The position numbers and the translations under genes are program-made. This document shows, piece by piece, positions 35,950 to 43,302 of a stretch of 64,000 nucleotides of DNA. The stretch is taken from positions 1 to 64,000 of the forward strand of contig NZ_CABKRX010000102.1 of assembly GCF_902374955.1 (NCBI RefSeq), given 5' to 3'. The stretch is from Bacillus massilioanorexius (GTDB lineage Bacteria; Bacillota; Bacilli; Bacillales; DSM-1321). The notes under the pieces are model-generated. The model did no database searches. It was not told where the DNA came from and was given only the letters and a program-made list of their open reading frames with translations. The first letter of the stretch is position 1, and every line of letters starts with the position of its first letter.

Positions 35950-37191
35950 ATGAAAAAATGGATTATTTTGATTGTTGTCATTCTCCTAGTAGGTGGAGGT
36001 GGGGCAACATGGTATTTCTTATCGAATAAGGAGGATACAAATACCACTGAATTAACTACACAGACTGCAACGGTAAAAAAAGGGAATTTAGAAGTTGCTA
36101 TAACAGGATCAGGCTCCATTACTACGGGAACAGATCAAGATGTTACAGCTTCTAATACTGTCTTAGTTGTTGAAAGTGTAAGTATTTCGTCTGGAGATAC
36201 TGTAAGCAAAGGAGATCCACTAGTAACTTTTGAAAATGGAGATGTAGTAACTGCACCTTATTATGGAGAGATTGCTTCTGTTTCTGTAAAAAGTGGTAGT
36301 GTTGCTTCGAAAGGAACTGTTTTATTAAGAATGACAAATAGTGACGATATAACAGCTCCTATAACTAGAGAAACTAGCAGTAGTAGTGACGGTGAAATGA
36401 ATTCTACTGGCGGTGGTAGTAGCTTGGTGGTAGATACTGTAAAAGTAACAAAAGGTAACGTCGTAAAAAAAGGTGCGACCATTGCTACTTTTACTGATGG
36501 TAGCCTTTTACAAGCACCTGTTACGGGAACTATCACAAGTCTTTCTATTTCAAGTGGAGAATCAATTGATAGTTCAACAGTCGTAGCTCATATTACAGAC
36601 TATACGAATTTATTAACGACCATAAGTGTAGATGAGTTAGATATTTCAAAAATTAAAGCCAATCAAAAAGTGGACATTACAGCAAGTGCATTTGAAGAAG
36701 AGAAGTTTGAAGGTATTGTTTCTTCCGTAGCAACTGAAGGAACGGCATCAAATGGAGTATCTACATTTGATGTTACGGTAAAAATAACAGATCCAAAAAA
36801 TTTAAAAATTGGTATGAGTACAGAAGCGAGTATTTTAATAGAAAGTAAAGATGACGCTTTATACGTACCGGTTGAAGCAGTCTATACAAAAGGTAACGAA
36901 AAATACGTTATTGTTCCTTCTGATGATGGGAATTCAACGAAGCAGGTTACGGTAGAAACTGGTATTACGAATGATACGTATGTAGAAATAACGAAAGGAT
37001 TAGCTGAGGGAGATCAAGTACAAATTCCAAAAATTCAATCCAGTGGAAGTTCATCAAAAGGTGGAGGAATGATGCAAGGAGGAGATATGCCTTCAGGTGG
37101 TGGTCCATCAGGAGGATTCACGTCAGGCGGTGGTAGTGGCGATCGTCCATCTGGTAATCCTCCAACAGGTGGTGGTCAAGGTGGTAAATAA
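35950..37191 (+). CDS. HlyD/MacA-type adaptor protein of a tripartite-like exporter (YknX-like)
   Basis: The 413-residue protein has an N-terminal membrane anchor (residues 4-24) and two lipoyl-like half motifs (TVLVVESVSISSGDTVSKGDP near 68, SLVVDTVKVTKGNVVKKGAT near 157). A beta-barrel domain follows, and then a roughly 45-residue Gly/Ser-rich tail with GGDMPSGGGPSGGFTSGGG. In MacAB/YknXYZ systems the adaptor links permease to envelope. The tail is unusual and echoes that of the small protein upstream. GAGAAAGAAGGG precedes the ATG. Confidence 0.85.
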   Translation: MKKWIILIVVILLVGGGGATWYFLSNKEDTNTTELTTQTATVKKGNLEVAITGSGSITTGTDQDVTASNTVLVVESVSISSGDTVSKGDPLVTFENGDVVTAPYYGEIASVSVKSGSVASKGTVLLRMTNSDDITAPITRETSSSSDGEMNSTGGGSSLVVDTVKVTKGNVVKKGATIATFTDGSLLQAPVTGTITSLSISSGESIDSSTVVAHITDYTNLLTTISVDELDISKIKANQKVDITASAFEEEKFEGIVSSVATEGTASNGVSTFDVTVKITDPKNLKIGMSTEASILIESKDDALYVPVEAVYTKGNEKYVIVPSDDGNSTKQVTVETGITNDTYVEITKGLAEGDQVQIPKIQSSGSSSKGGGMMQGGDMPSGGGPSGGFTSGGGSGDRPSGNPPTGGGQGGK

Positions 37192-37915
37192 AGTAGGGGA
37201 GCCTATCATTTCTATTAAAAATATGGCAAAGACCTATATGCTTGGTAATGAGGATGTCGTAGCATTAGATCATATTTCCTTAGAAATCGAAAAAGGAGAT
37301 TTTATCTCCATAATTGGACCTTCAGGCTCAGGAAAATCTACATTTATGAACATGATTGGCTGTCTAGATACCCCTGATTCTGGGGAGTATTTATTAGATG
37401 GTGAAAACGTAGGAAGAATGAAAGATTCCCAGTTGGCTAGCATACGTAACAAAAAGATTGGTTTCATTTTTCAAAACTTCAATCTGTTATCTAAATTGAC
37501 AGCAATAGAAAATGTCGAACTTCCGCTTATATATAGTAACAAGAAGGCTAGTGAAAGAAGAAATTTGGCTTTAGAGGCTTTAAATCAAGTTGGGTTAGTT
37601 GAAAGAGCAAATCATCTGCCAAGTCAATTATCTGGTGGTCAGCAACAAAGAGTGGCCATTGCTCGAGCACTTGCTGGGCATCCACCTATTCTGTTGGCGG
37701 ATGAACCTACGGGAGCATTAGATAGCAAAACGAGTAAAGAAATTCTAGAGATTATCAAAATGCTCAATAAGCAAGGTCATACAATTATTTTGATTACACA
37801 TGATTTAAATGTAGCAAAACAAGCTAACCGAATTGTTCGAATTCATGATGGTAAGCTTTTTGAAAACGGAGGTGAGTGGTTTGCAAACATTCAAGATGGC
37901 ACTGAAGAGCATTAG
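37181..37915 (+). CDS. ABC transporter ATP-binding protein, MacB/LolD/YknY type
   Basis: The ATPase has Walker A GPSGSGKS, FQNFNLLSKLTAIENVELPL after the Q-loop, signature LSGGQQQR and Walker B ILLADEPTGALDS, all typical of the MacB/YknY branch. No ATG precedes the conserved ISIKNMAKTY. The choices are a GTG at 37181, which overlaps the adaptor gene end, or an ATT at 37208, six bases after AGGGGAG. I give the GTG, but the second option starts exactly where YknY homologues begin. It overlaps the permease gene by 35 bases. Confidence 0.82.
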   Translation: MVNKVGEPIISIKNMAKTYMLGNEDVVALDHISLEIEKGDFISIIGPSGSGKSTFMNMIGCLDTPDSGEYLLDGENVGRMKDSQLASIRNKKIGFIFQNFNLLSKLTAIENVELPLIYSNKKASERRNLALEALNQVGLVERANHLPSQLSGGQQQRVAIARALAGHPPILLADEPTGALDSKTSKEILEIIKMLNKQGHTIILITHDLNVAKQANRIVRIHDGKLFENGGEWFANIQDGTEEH

Positions 37916-39035
37916 AGGGAATAAGGCCCGAGCGTTCTTAACCATGCTTGGAATAATCATTGGCGTCGCTTCCGTAATTGTCATGGTTGCCATTGGGCAA
38001 GGTTCTACAAAAGAGGTGCAAAATCAAATTGGTAGCTTAGGAACCAATTTATTAACGGTAAATGTGACTGGCTCAGATGTTAGCTTTAAAGAAGATGATG
38101 TGAAACAGCTTGAAGAAGTGAGAGGAGTTAAAAATATCGCACCTACCGTTTCTAGTAGAGTTACGGTGAAAAAAGAGCAAACAAACGCTCAAGTATCAAT
38201 GATTGGTACGACGTCTTCCTATTTGGATGTACGTGATCTACAGCTCCAATCCGGTCGTTTTTTAGCAGATTTAGATAATAGTAATCGCTCTAAGGTAGCT
38301 GTACTAGGATCTGATACAGCTGAAACATTATTTGGACTAGGAGATCCTGTTGGAGAAACAGTAAAAATCAATGGGACATCCTATAAAGTAATAGGTGTTT
38401 TACAATCTATAGGAAGCTCCTTAGGAACAAGTGGTGATAATACGATTATCTTACCACTTAGCACAGCACAAAGATTAGCATCGACAACGGATATTGGAAC
38501 GGTTTATGTAACAGTAGAAAATGAAAATATGATTGCTTTTACAGAATCTAGACTAGAACAAACACTATATCAAATCATTCATGATGAGGACAGCTATAGT
38601 GTATCAAGTCAAGAAGATTTAATGGAAACCGCGTCATCTGTTAATCAAACGATGACCTTAATGCTCGGAGGAAGTGCCGCTATATCGTTAATTGTTGGTG
38701 GTATTGGTATTATGAATATTATGCTTGTTTCTGTTTCTGAACGAACAAGAGAAATTGGTATTCGTAAGGCTATTGGAGCTAAAAGAGGAAATATTTTATT
38801 TCAATTTTTGATAGAGTCTGTTGTATTAAGTTCATTAGGTGGACTTGTTGGAATTGGAATGGGTTTGATAGGTGAACAGATTTTCACCAGTATAACGGGA
38901 ACGGCTGTCGCTTATAGCCTTTCAGTTATTGGATTATCATTCACATTTTCACTATTGGTTGGTGCCATCTTCGGAGTTTTTCCAGCCATTAAAGCATCGA
39001 AGCTTGACCCGATTGAAGCATTGAGATATGGATAA
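37881..39035 (+). CDS. ABC transporter permease, MacB/FtsX type (YknZ-like)
   Basis: The 384-residue protein has one N-terminal helix (AFLTMLGIIIGVASVIVMVAIGQGS), a large outside MacB-PCD domain, and three C-terminal helices with SERTREIGIRKAIGAKR. It ends FPAIKASKLDPIEALRYG, the family terminus. The start is a TTG at 37881, four bases after GGAGGTGAG; the ORF upstream of it overlaps ATPase codons without a ribosome site. With adaptor and ATPase it forms an export machine for peptides or antibiotics. YknXYZ in B. subtilis defends against the SdpC toxin. Confidence 0.87.
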   Translation: MQTFKMALKSIRGNKARAFLTMLGIIIGVASVIVMVAIGQGSTKEVQNQIGSLGTNLLTVNVTGSDVSFKEDDVKQLEEVRGVKNIAPTVSSRVTVKKEQTNAQVSMIGTTSSYLDVRDLQLQSGRFLADLDNSNRSKVAVLGSDTAETLFGLGDPVGETVKINGTSYKVIGVLQSIGSSLGTSGDNTIILPLSTAQRLASTTDIGTVYVTVENENMIAFTESRLEQTLYQIIHDEDSYSVSSQEDLMETASSVNQTMTLMLGGSAAISLIVGGIGIMNIMLVSVSERTREIGIRKAIGAKRGNILFQFLIESVVLSSLGGLVGIGMGLIGEQIFTSITGTAVAYSLSVIGLSFTFSLLVGAIFGVFPAIKASKLDPIEALRYG

Positions 39036-39070
39036 ATAAACAAATCGATAAAAGTAAAACATCACTCAAA

Positions 39071-39122
39071 AAAGCTAGCTAAAAAATCTGTTATGGAAAG
39101 ATTTTTTAGCTAGCTTTATTTA
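39071..39122 (+). terminator. Terminator of the MacAB-like operon
   Basis: The 19-base arms aaagctagctaaaaaatct and agattttttagctagcttt are exact complements around gttatggaa and are followed by ATTTAG. Confidence 0.8.
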
Positions 39123-39169
39123 GTATATATGTATAATTGTCAAAATAAGTTTAGGATGTTTCGGTGAGT

Positions 39170-39769
39170 TTATATGCCACGTTCTTTTGCGATAAAGCGT
39201 TCGACTTTAACAACTTGATCCATAGAAATTCTCGGAACAACGCCTTGTATCCAATCCACTTTTCGTAGCCAATTATCTTCATTACAGCTATTTATCCAAT
39301 CAAAATCAAATACTCTTTCCCATGTTTTACGAACCTTATCTTCTGGAAAACCAGCTTCTTTAAATTCCTTCCATTCTTTTAAACTATCGGTGATAGGGGA
39401 ATTATTAAGTATCGCATGCCATGTTGAAAAACAGGAAAGAAGAACATTTTCTTCTGGGATGTCTAGTTTTAAAATAACGCCAGGTGTACCTTTAGCAAGA
39501 AGCTGGCTTTCATTACGATTAGGACGACGCTTCTTCATTTGTTTCATCATCCAAATATATTGTTCAGGAAACATTGCATATTCAGGTAAACCTTCTAAAT
39601 AACCTTGCTTGCGCATCGTTTTGTATGTACTGCGTAAAAAATCATGTAAGCTTCCTGAGAAAGTATTCTCGATTCGTATTATAACAAGAATTTCACATGT
39701 TTTATAGAATCTTTGTTTTACAATGTTGAAAATGGTTTCTTTCAGTTTACTTTCCTGAGCGGATACCAA
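39170..39769 (-). CDS. DUF3841-like protein with a disturbed N-terminus
   Basis: The C-terminal 130 residues match the DUF3841 pattern (EQYIWMMKQMKKR, AKGTPGVILKLDIPEENVLLS, TWHAILNN, WERVFDF). The annotated frame starts at a weak TTG and its first 60 residues are unlike the family. In the neighbouring frame an ATG at 39645 with GGAAG upstream encodes MIFYAVHTK, close to the usual family start (YTVQTK). About a one-base shift plus a small deletion just before TMRKQGYLEG would explain both. The gene is probably N-terminally damaged. Function is unknown. Confidence 0.6.
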   Translation of the reverse strand: MVSAQESKLKETIFNIVKQRFYKTCEILVIIRIENTFSGSLHDFLRSTYKTMRKQGYLEGLPEYAMFPEQYIWMMKQMKKRRPNRNESQLLAKGTPGVILKLDIPEENVLLSCFSTWHAILNNSPITDSLKEWKEFKEAGFPEDKVRKTWERVFDFDWINSCNEDNWLRKVDWIQGVVPRISMDQVVKVERFIAKERGI

Positions 39770-39854
39770 TCTGTGATTAGTTGTTTTTAATTTTTTTACT
39801 ATTCGAAAATCTTACTAGTGGTATGTTATAGTAAAAAGTAAAGGAGGGAATAAA

Positions 39855-40343
39855 ATGGAAGAAATAGTTGTGAAAGCGGTTCAAGATGAATATGCAGATG
39901 ATTACTCTTGGTGTTATGGTTGTGGTCGTTTAAATGAGGAAGGACATCATTTTAGAACAACTTGGCTAGAGGATGGTGAGAAAACGGTTACATTGTATAA
40001 GCCGTTACCTGAACATAAGGCTATCCCTGGCTTTGTATACGGAGGAGTGATTGCTTCTTTAATTGATTGTCATGGTACAGGATCTGCAGCATTAGCCCTA
40101 CATAGAAAAAATGGTCATGAGCCAGGTGATGGAATGGAACCACCTCGTTTTGTGACAGCATCATTGCACGTTGACTTCATGAAACCCACCGCAGATAATT
40201 GTGTGCTAAAGGCAATTGGAACAGTAGAAGAAATTCATCCAAAGAAATGGAAAGTAAATGCAGAGGTATATGCAAATGATACACTTTGTGTAAAAGGTGA
40301 GGTCGTAGCTGTTTGTATGCCAAAGACATTTACCCAAAAATAG
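39855..40343 (+). CDS. PaaI/hotdog-fold thioesterase family protein
   Basis: The 162-residue protein has a hotdog-fold core. CYGCGRLNEEGHHFRTTW lies near residue 27, IPGFVYGGVIASLIDCHGTGSAAL near 60 and TASLHVDFMKPTADNCVLKAIG near 100. The HGG-type turn is YGG here. Such proteins hydrolyse acyl-CoA thioesters; the substrate is unknown. AAGGAGGG precedes the ATG. It is monocistronic. Confidence 0.82.
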   Translation: MEEIVVKAVQDEYADDYSWCYGCGRLNEEGHHFRTTWLEDGEKTVTLYKPLPEHKAIPGFVYGGVIASLIDCHGTGSAALALHRKNGHEPGDGMEPPRFVTASLHVDFMKPTADNCVLKAIGTVEEIHPKKWKVNAEVYANDTLCVKGEVVAVCMPKTFTQK

Positions 40344-40598
40344 TTTATTTTCTATGAGAAGTTGACCGGAGATATCTGGTAGATTAACAGTCTTAAAGGT
40401 TTTATAATAAGGATTAATGTATGAGAATGCACTTCTTTATACATTCCTTTTACTTGAAAAATCAAGGATTGGAATGATAGAGTTTGTGTACTCTCTTTTT
40501 GTATAGCAAAATCATTTGAAATCAACGTTATATGGAGATAAATTTAATCGATTATTTGGTAAAGAAGCAACGAGCATAATGGCACATCAATTGAATAG

Positions 40599-40696
40599 GC
40601 TCTACGATAGGAAGTTGAATCAATAATGAGAAAAGTTGAATCAGCTAAAGATAAAGTTGAATGAAAGAGGGATAAAGTTAAATTTGGATTAAGTAT
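40599..40696. repeat. 21-bp periodic mini-array 2 (AGTTGAA type)
   Basis: The head gctctacgatagg is followed by agttgaa at 40613, 40634 and 40655 and agttaaa at 40676, each exactly 21 bp apart. The head resembles gctctaacatcag of array 1. The surrounding gap 40344-40969 carries no gene except the elements listed separately. Confidence 0.75.
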
Positions 40697-40720
40697 AGTG
40701 TCTCCAGCTAGTTCCTCGTG

Positions 40721-40779
40721 AGCATAAGACAAGCCGGCTAGAAGGTAATGGGTAACCTTCTGACCGGTTTGTCTTATGC
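40721..40779. repeat. Long inverted repeat before the bacteriocin cluster
   Basis: Positions 40721-40746 (agcataagacaagccgg...) pair with 40753-40779 (...ccggtttgtcttatgct) with few mismatches, giving a stem of about 25 bp and a six-base loop. No T-run follows on the plus strand, so it is not a typical terminator. It could terminate in one direction only, be an RNA element, or be an insertion relic. A smaller ggggttg...caacccc hairpin follows at 40889-40920. Confidence 0.6.
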
Positions 40780-40969
40780 TGGTCAGATTCGATCAAGGCA
40801 CTTTCGCTTTTCTCATAAATAGGCTTTTCATGCAGTAGCAATACCTATATTGCGGACATATTTTGATGAGGAGAGCACGTAAAATATTGGGGTTGTACCT
40901 ATCTTATGTTAATCAACCCCTATTATTTTGCTTGTCCATTCTTATTATTGAGAAACGGAGGATGTCAAA

Positions 40970-41218
40970 ATGTATGATTTTCAAAACGAGCTTCAAATGA
41001 TGAATGTAGGGGATTTCCAAACAACGGATGCTATCTACTATAATCAAAACCCATATGTAATGGATGCTTCGCGTCGTTGTGGTGGCTGTGGTCGTTGTGG
41101 TGGCTGTGGTCGCTGTGGTGGTCGTTGCGGTGGTTTCGGTCGTTGCGGTGGTTTTGGTTGCTTTGGCTGTTTTGGTTGCTTTGGTTTCTTTGGCCCGTGT
41201 GGTGGATTTTTTATATAA
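40970..41218 (+). CDS. Thiazole-rich bacteriocin precursor, heterocycloanthracin/sonorensin family
   Basis: The 82-residue precursor has a leader (1-34, with FQNELQMMNVGDFQTTD) and a core of almost only Cys, Gly, Phe and Arg. Eleven cysteines lie at 37, 40, 43, 46, 49, 53, 59, 64, 67, 70 and 77, the first five at every third residue. In this family the cysteines are cyclodehydrated and oxidised to thiazoles. GGAGG lies eight bases before the ATG. The maturation genes follow 150 bp later. The core differs from plain CGG repeats by its Phe-rich second half (GCFGCFGCFGFFG). Confidence 0.93.
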   Translation: MYDFQNELQMMNVGDFQTTDAIYYNQNPYVMDASRRCGGCGRCGGCGRCGGRCGGFGRCGGFGCFGCFGCFGFFGPCGGFFI

Positions 41219-41233
41219 AATTCAATTCCCGAA

Positions 41234-41273
41234 GAGAAGATTCCCTGTAATAGCTATTGCAGGGAATCTTCTC
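41234..41273 (+). terminator. 40-bp palindrome between precursor and maturation genes
   Basis: The arms gagaagattccctg and cagggaatcttctc are exact complements, and the centre aatagctatt is itself palindromic. No T-run follows. It probably acts as a partial terminator or RNA stabiliser that keeps precursor mRNA in excess over enzyme mRNA. Confidence 0.65.
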
Positions 41274-41367
41274 AATATGAATAGACATAAAAGACAAATT
41301 GTCATACATAGGATGATAATGGAAGTCAATCTGCAGACAACATTAGCAATCAGTAAGGAGGATCGGA

Positions 41368-43302
41368 ATGGCCAATATCACCCCTACTATGCGTCTGAAA
41401 GTAAAAAGGGATACGTTTTATCTCCCAGATTCAAACGGAGGTGTATATTTTCGAAACAATGAAAGTTCATTTCGTATGGAAGGAAGTACGATTATTCAGT
41501 GGATCGAAAAGCTTTTACCAATGTTTAACGGGGAGCATTCGCTAAGAGATTTAACAGATGGATTGCCAGGTCCACACAAAAATCGATTATTTGAAATTGC
41601 AGAAGTACTGTATCGAAATGGTTTCGTTAGAGATGTCAGTCAAGATCGTCCTCATCAATTAACTGAGCATCTTCTTAGAAAATATGGTTCACAAATTGAA
41701 TTTATAGATCAATTCGGCGATTCAGGTGCATACCGTTTTCAATCATATCGTCAGATAAAAGTATTAGCTATCGGTTCTGGGCCATTTTTGACTTCATTGA
41801 TTTCTGCATTACTTGAATCTGGATTACCTAAATTTCAACTTTTCATTACAGATTCTATACAGACTGATAGAAAACGAATTAAAGAAATTGTAGAACATGC
41901 TCGTAAAACTGATTCTGAAGTAGAAGTGGAAGAATTGGTTTTTCAGAAGAACTCACACAGTTCCTGGAGAGAAATAATCCAACCATTTGAATGTATACTA
42001 TTTGTTTCACAAGAGGGTAATATAGAAAAGCTAAGAGATTTGCATTCGCTTTGTAAACAAGAGAATAAGATGTTTATACCTGCTATATGTCTTCAGAATG
42101 TAGGTCTTGCAGGACCAGTGGTATTTCCAAATTCTGATGTGGAGTGGGAATCTGCATGGCATCGGGTTCATCAATCTGTCATTGGGGATGACCAGCAGTT
42201 CGTAAGTTTTTCTTCAACATCAGGAGCAATGTTATCAAATGTATTGGTTTTTGAATTATTTAAAGAAACGACAAAAGTATCTGGGTCAGAACAAAGTAAT
42301 CAGTTATTTTTGCTTGATTTGGAAACGCTAGAAGGAAGTTGGCATCCTTATTTGACACATCCACTCGTTAGTGGAGAAATATCTGCTAATTGGGTGCAGG
42401 ACTTCAATCAACGATTATTACAGAAATCTAGTAAACATGAGTCAGGCAAGTTGTTTATGTTTTTTAATGAAATAACATCGATGCAAGTGGGAATTTTTCA
42501 TACTTGGGATGAAGGAGATTTAAATCAGATTCCGCTAGCTCAATGCCGTGTTCAAGTAGTTGATCCGATGTCAATCGGACCGGCAAAGCTGTTACCTGAG
42601 ATGATTTGTACAGGATTAACACATGAAGAAGTGCGGAGGGAAGCTGGGCTAGCTGGGATTGAAGCCTACGCTTCACGTACAGTCAGCCAACTTGTTAAGA
42701 CTTTGCCAGATATTCAAGAGAATTTAGTGGAATTTGTCGGTGTTGGAACGGGGGAAACATTTGCAGAAAGTATTTGTCGTGGCTTACAAAAATGTTTAGA
42801 AAATGAATTTGAGAAACAAGATTTTAATCAAGAGTATCGAGTTGTTCAAATGAATATAGAATCGATAAAAGACGGACGTTGTTTATTTTATTTACAGGCA
42901 TTACATGTTATGCAAGGTGCTCCGAAGGTAGGATTAGGTAGTGAAATATATGGCTTCCCAGTAGTATGGATTGTTACGAGAGATAACTGGTATGGCTCTA
43001 TTGGATTAAACAAAACAATGGCGTTACGGAATGCACTTCAACAGGCAATTAAGGGAGTTCAAGATCAACTAGCGGACGATAAAGGACAGGGAATGAAGAC
43101 TATATCTATGTTACAAGAGGAAGTCTTTAACATTCCATTGCATGAAACCATGACACAATTAGAAATTTTGAGGTCTGCCATGACTGTATTAGCAAGGAAC
43201 CGTAAACAACTTCAAGTCTTTGAAATGGAATTAGAGCCTTCCTTCAAGGAAGAACTAGCAGGGGTATTTGGAGTTTTGGTGAGAGAGGAGGAATCAAGGT
43301 GA
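41368..43302 (+). CDS. Thiazole-containing bacteriocin maturation protein (ocin_ThiF-like)
   Basis: The 644-residue protein belongs to the large ThiF/E1-like partner family found beside heterocycloanthracin precursors (TIGR03693 type). It starts with a winged-helix-like segment (residues 1-100: FRMEGSTIIQWIEKLLPMFN, GEHSLRDLTDGLPG). A Rossmann-like stretch follows (VLAIGSGPFLTSLISALLESG) without a convincing catalytic ATP site. This suggests a role in precursor binding or scaffolding. GTAAGGAGG precedes the ATG. It overlaps the YcaO gene by four bases (GTGA-type coupling). Confidence 0.85.
   Translation: MANITPTMRLKVKRDTFYLPDSNGGVYFRNNESSFRMEGSTIIQWIEKLLPMFNGEHSLRDLTDGLPGPHKNRLFEIAEVLYRNGFVRDVSQDRPHQLTEHLLRKYGSQIEFIDQFGDSGAYRFQSYRQIKVLAIGSGPFLTSLISALLESGLPKFQLFITDSIQTDRKRIKEIVEHARKTDSEVEVEELVFQKNSHSSWREIIQPFECILFVSQEGNIEKLRDLHSLCKQENKMFIPAICLQNVGLAGPVVFPNSDVEWESAWHRVHQSVIGDDQQFVSFSSTSGAMLSNVLVFELFKETTKVSGSEQSNQLFLLDLETLEGSWHPYLTHPLVSGEISANWVQDFNQRLLQKSSKHESGKLFMFFNEITSMQVGIFHTWDEGDLNQIPLAQCRVQVVDPMSIGPAKLLPEMICTGLTHEEVRREAGLAGIEAYASRTVSQLVKTLPDIQENLVEFVGVGTGETFAESICRGLQKCLENEFEKQDFNQEYRVVQMNIESIKDGRCLFYLQALHVMQGAPKVGLGSEIYGFPVVWIVTRDNWYGSIGLNKTMALRNALQQAIKGVQDQLADDKGQGMKTISMLQEEVFNIPLHETMTQLEILRSAMTVLARNRKQLQVFEMELEPSFKEELAGVFGVLVREEESR

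Noticed and set aside
40841..41218. CRISPR-like appearance of repeated GGT/TGT units and of the 21-bp arrays
   Set aside because: The precursor repeats are codons of the Cys/Gly core, and the 21-bp arrays lack full-length conserved repeats, spacers and cas genes.
41064..41462. 132-codon frame overlapping the bacteriocin precursor
   Set aside because: It is the other-frame reading of the Cys/Gly codons (Val/Ala-rich), lacks a ribosome site and crosses the palindrome.
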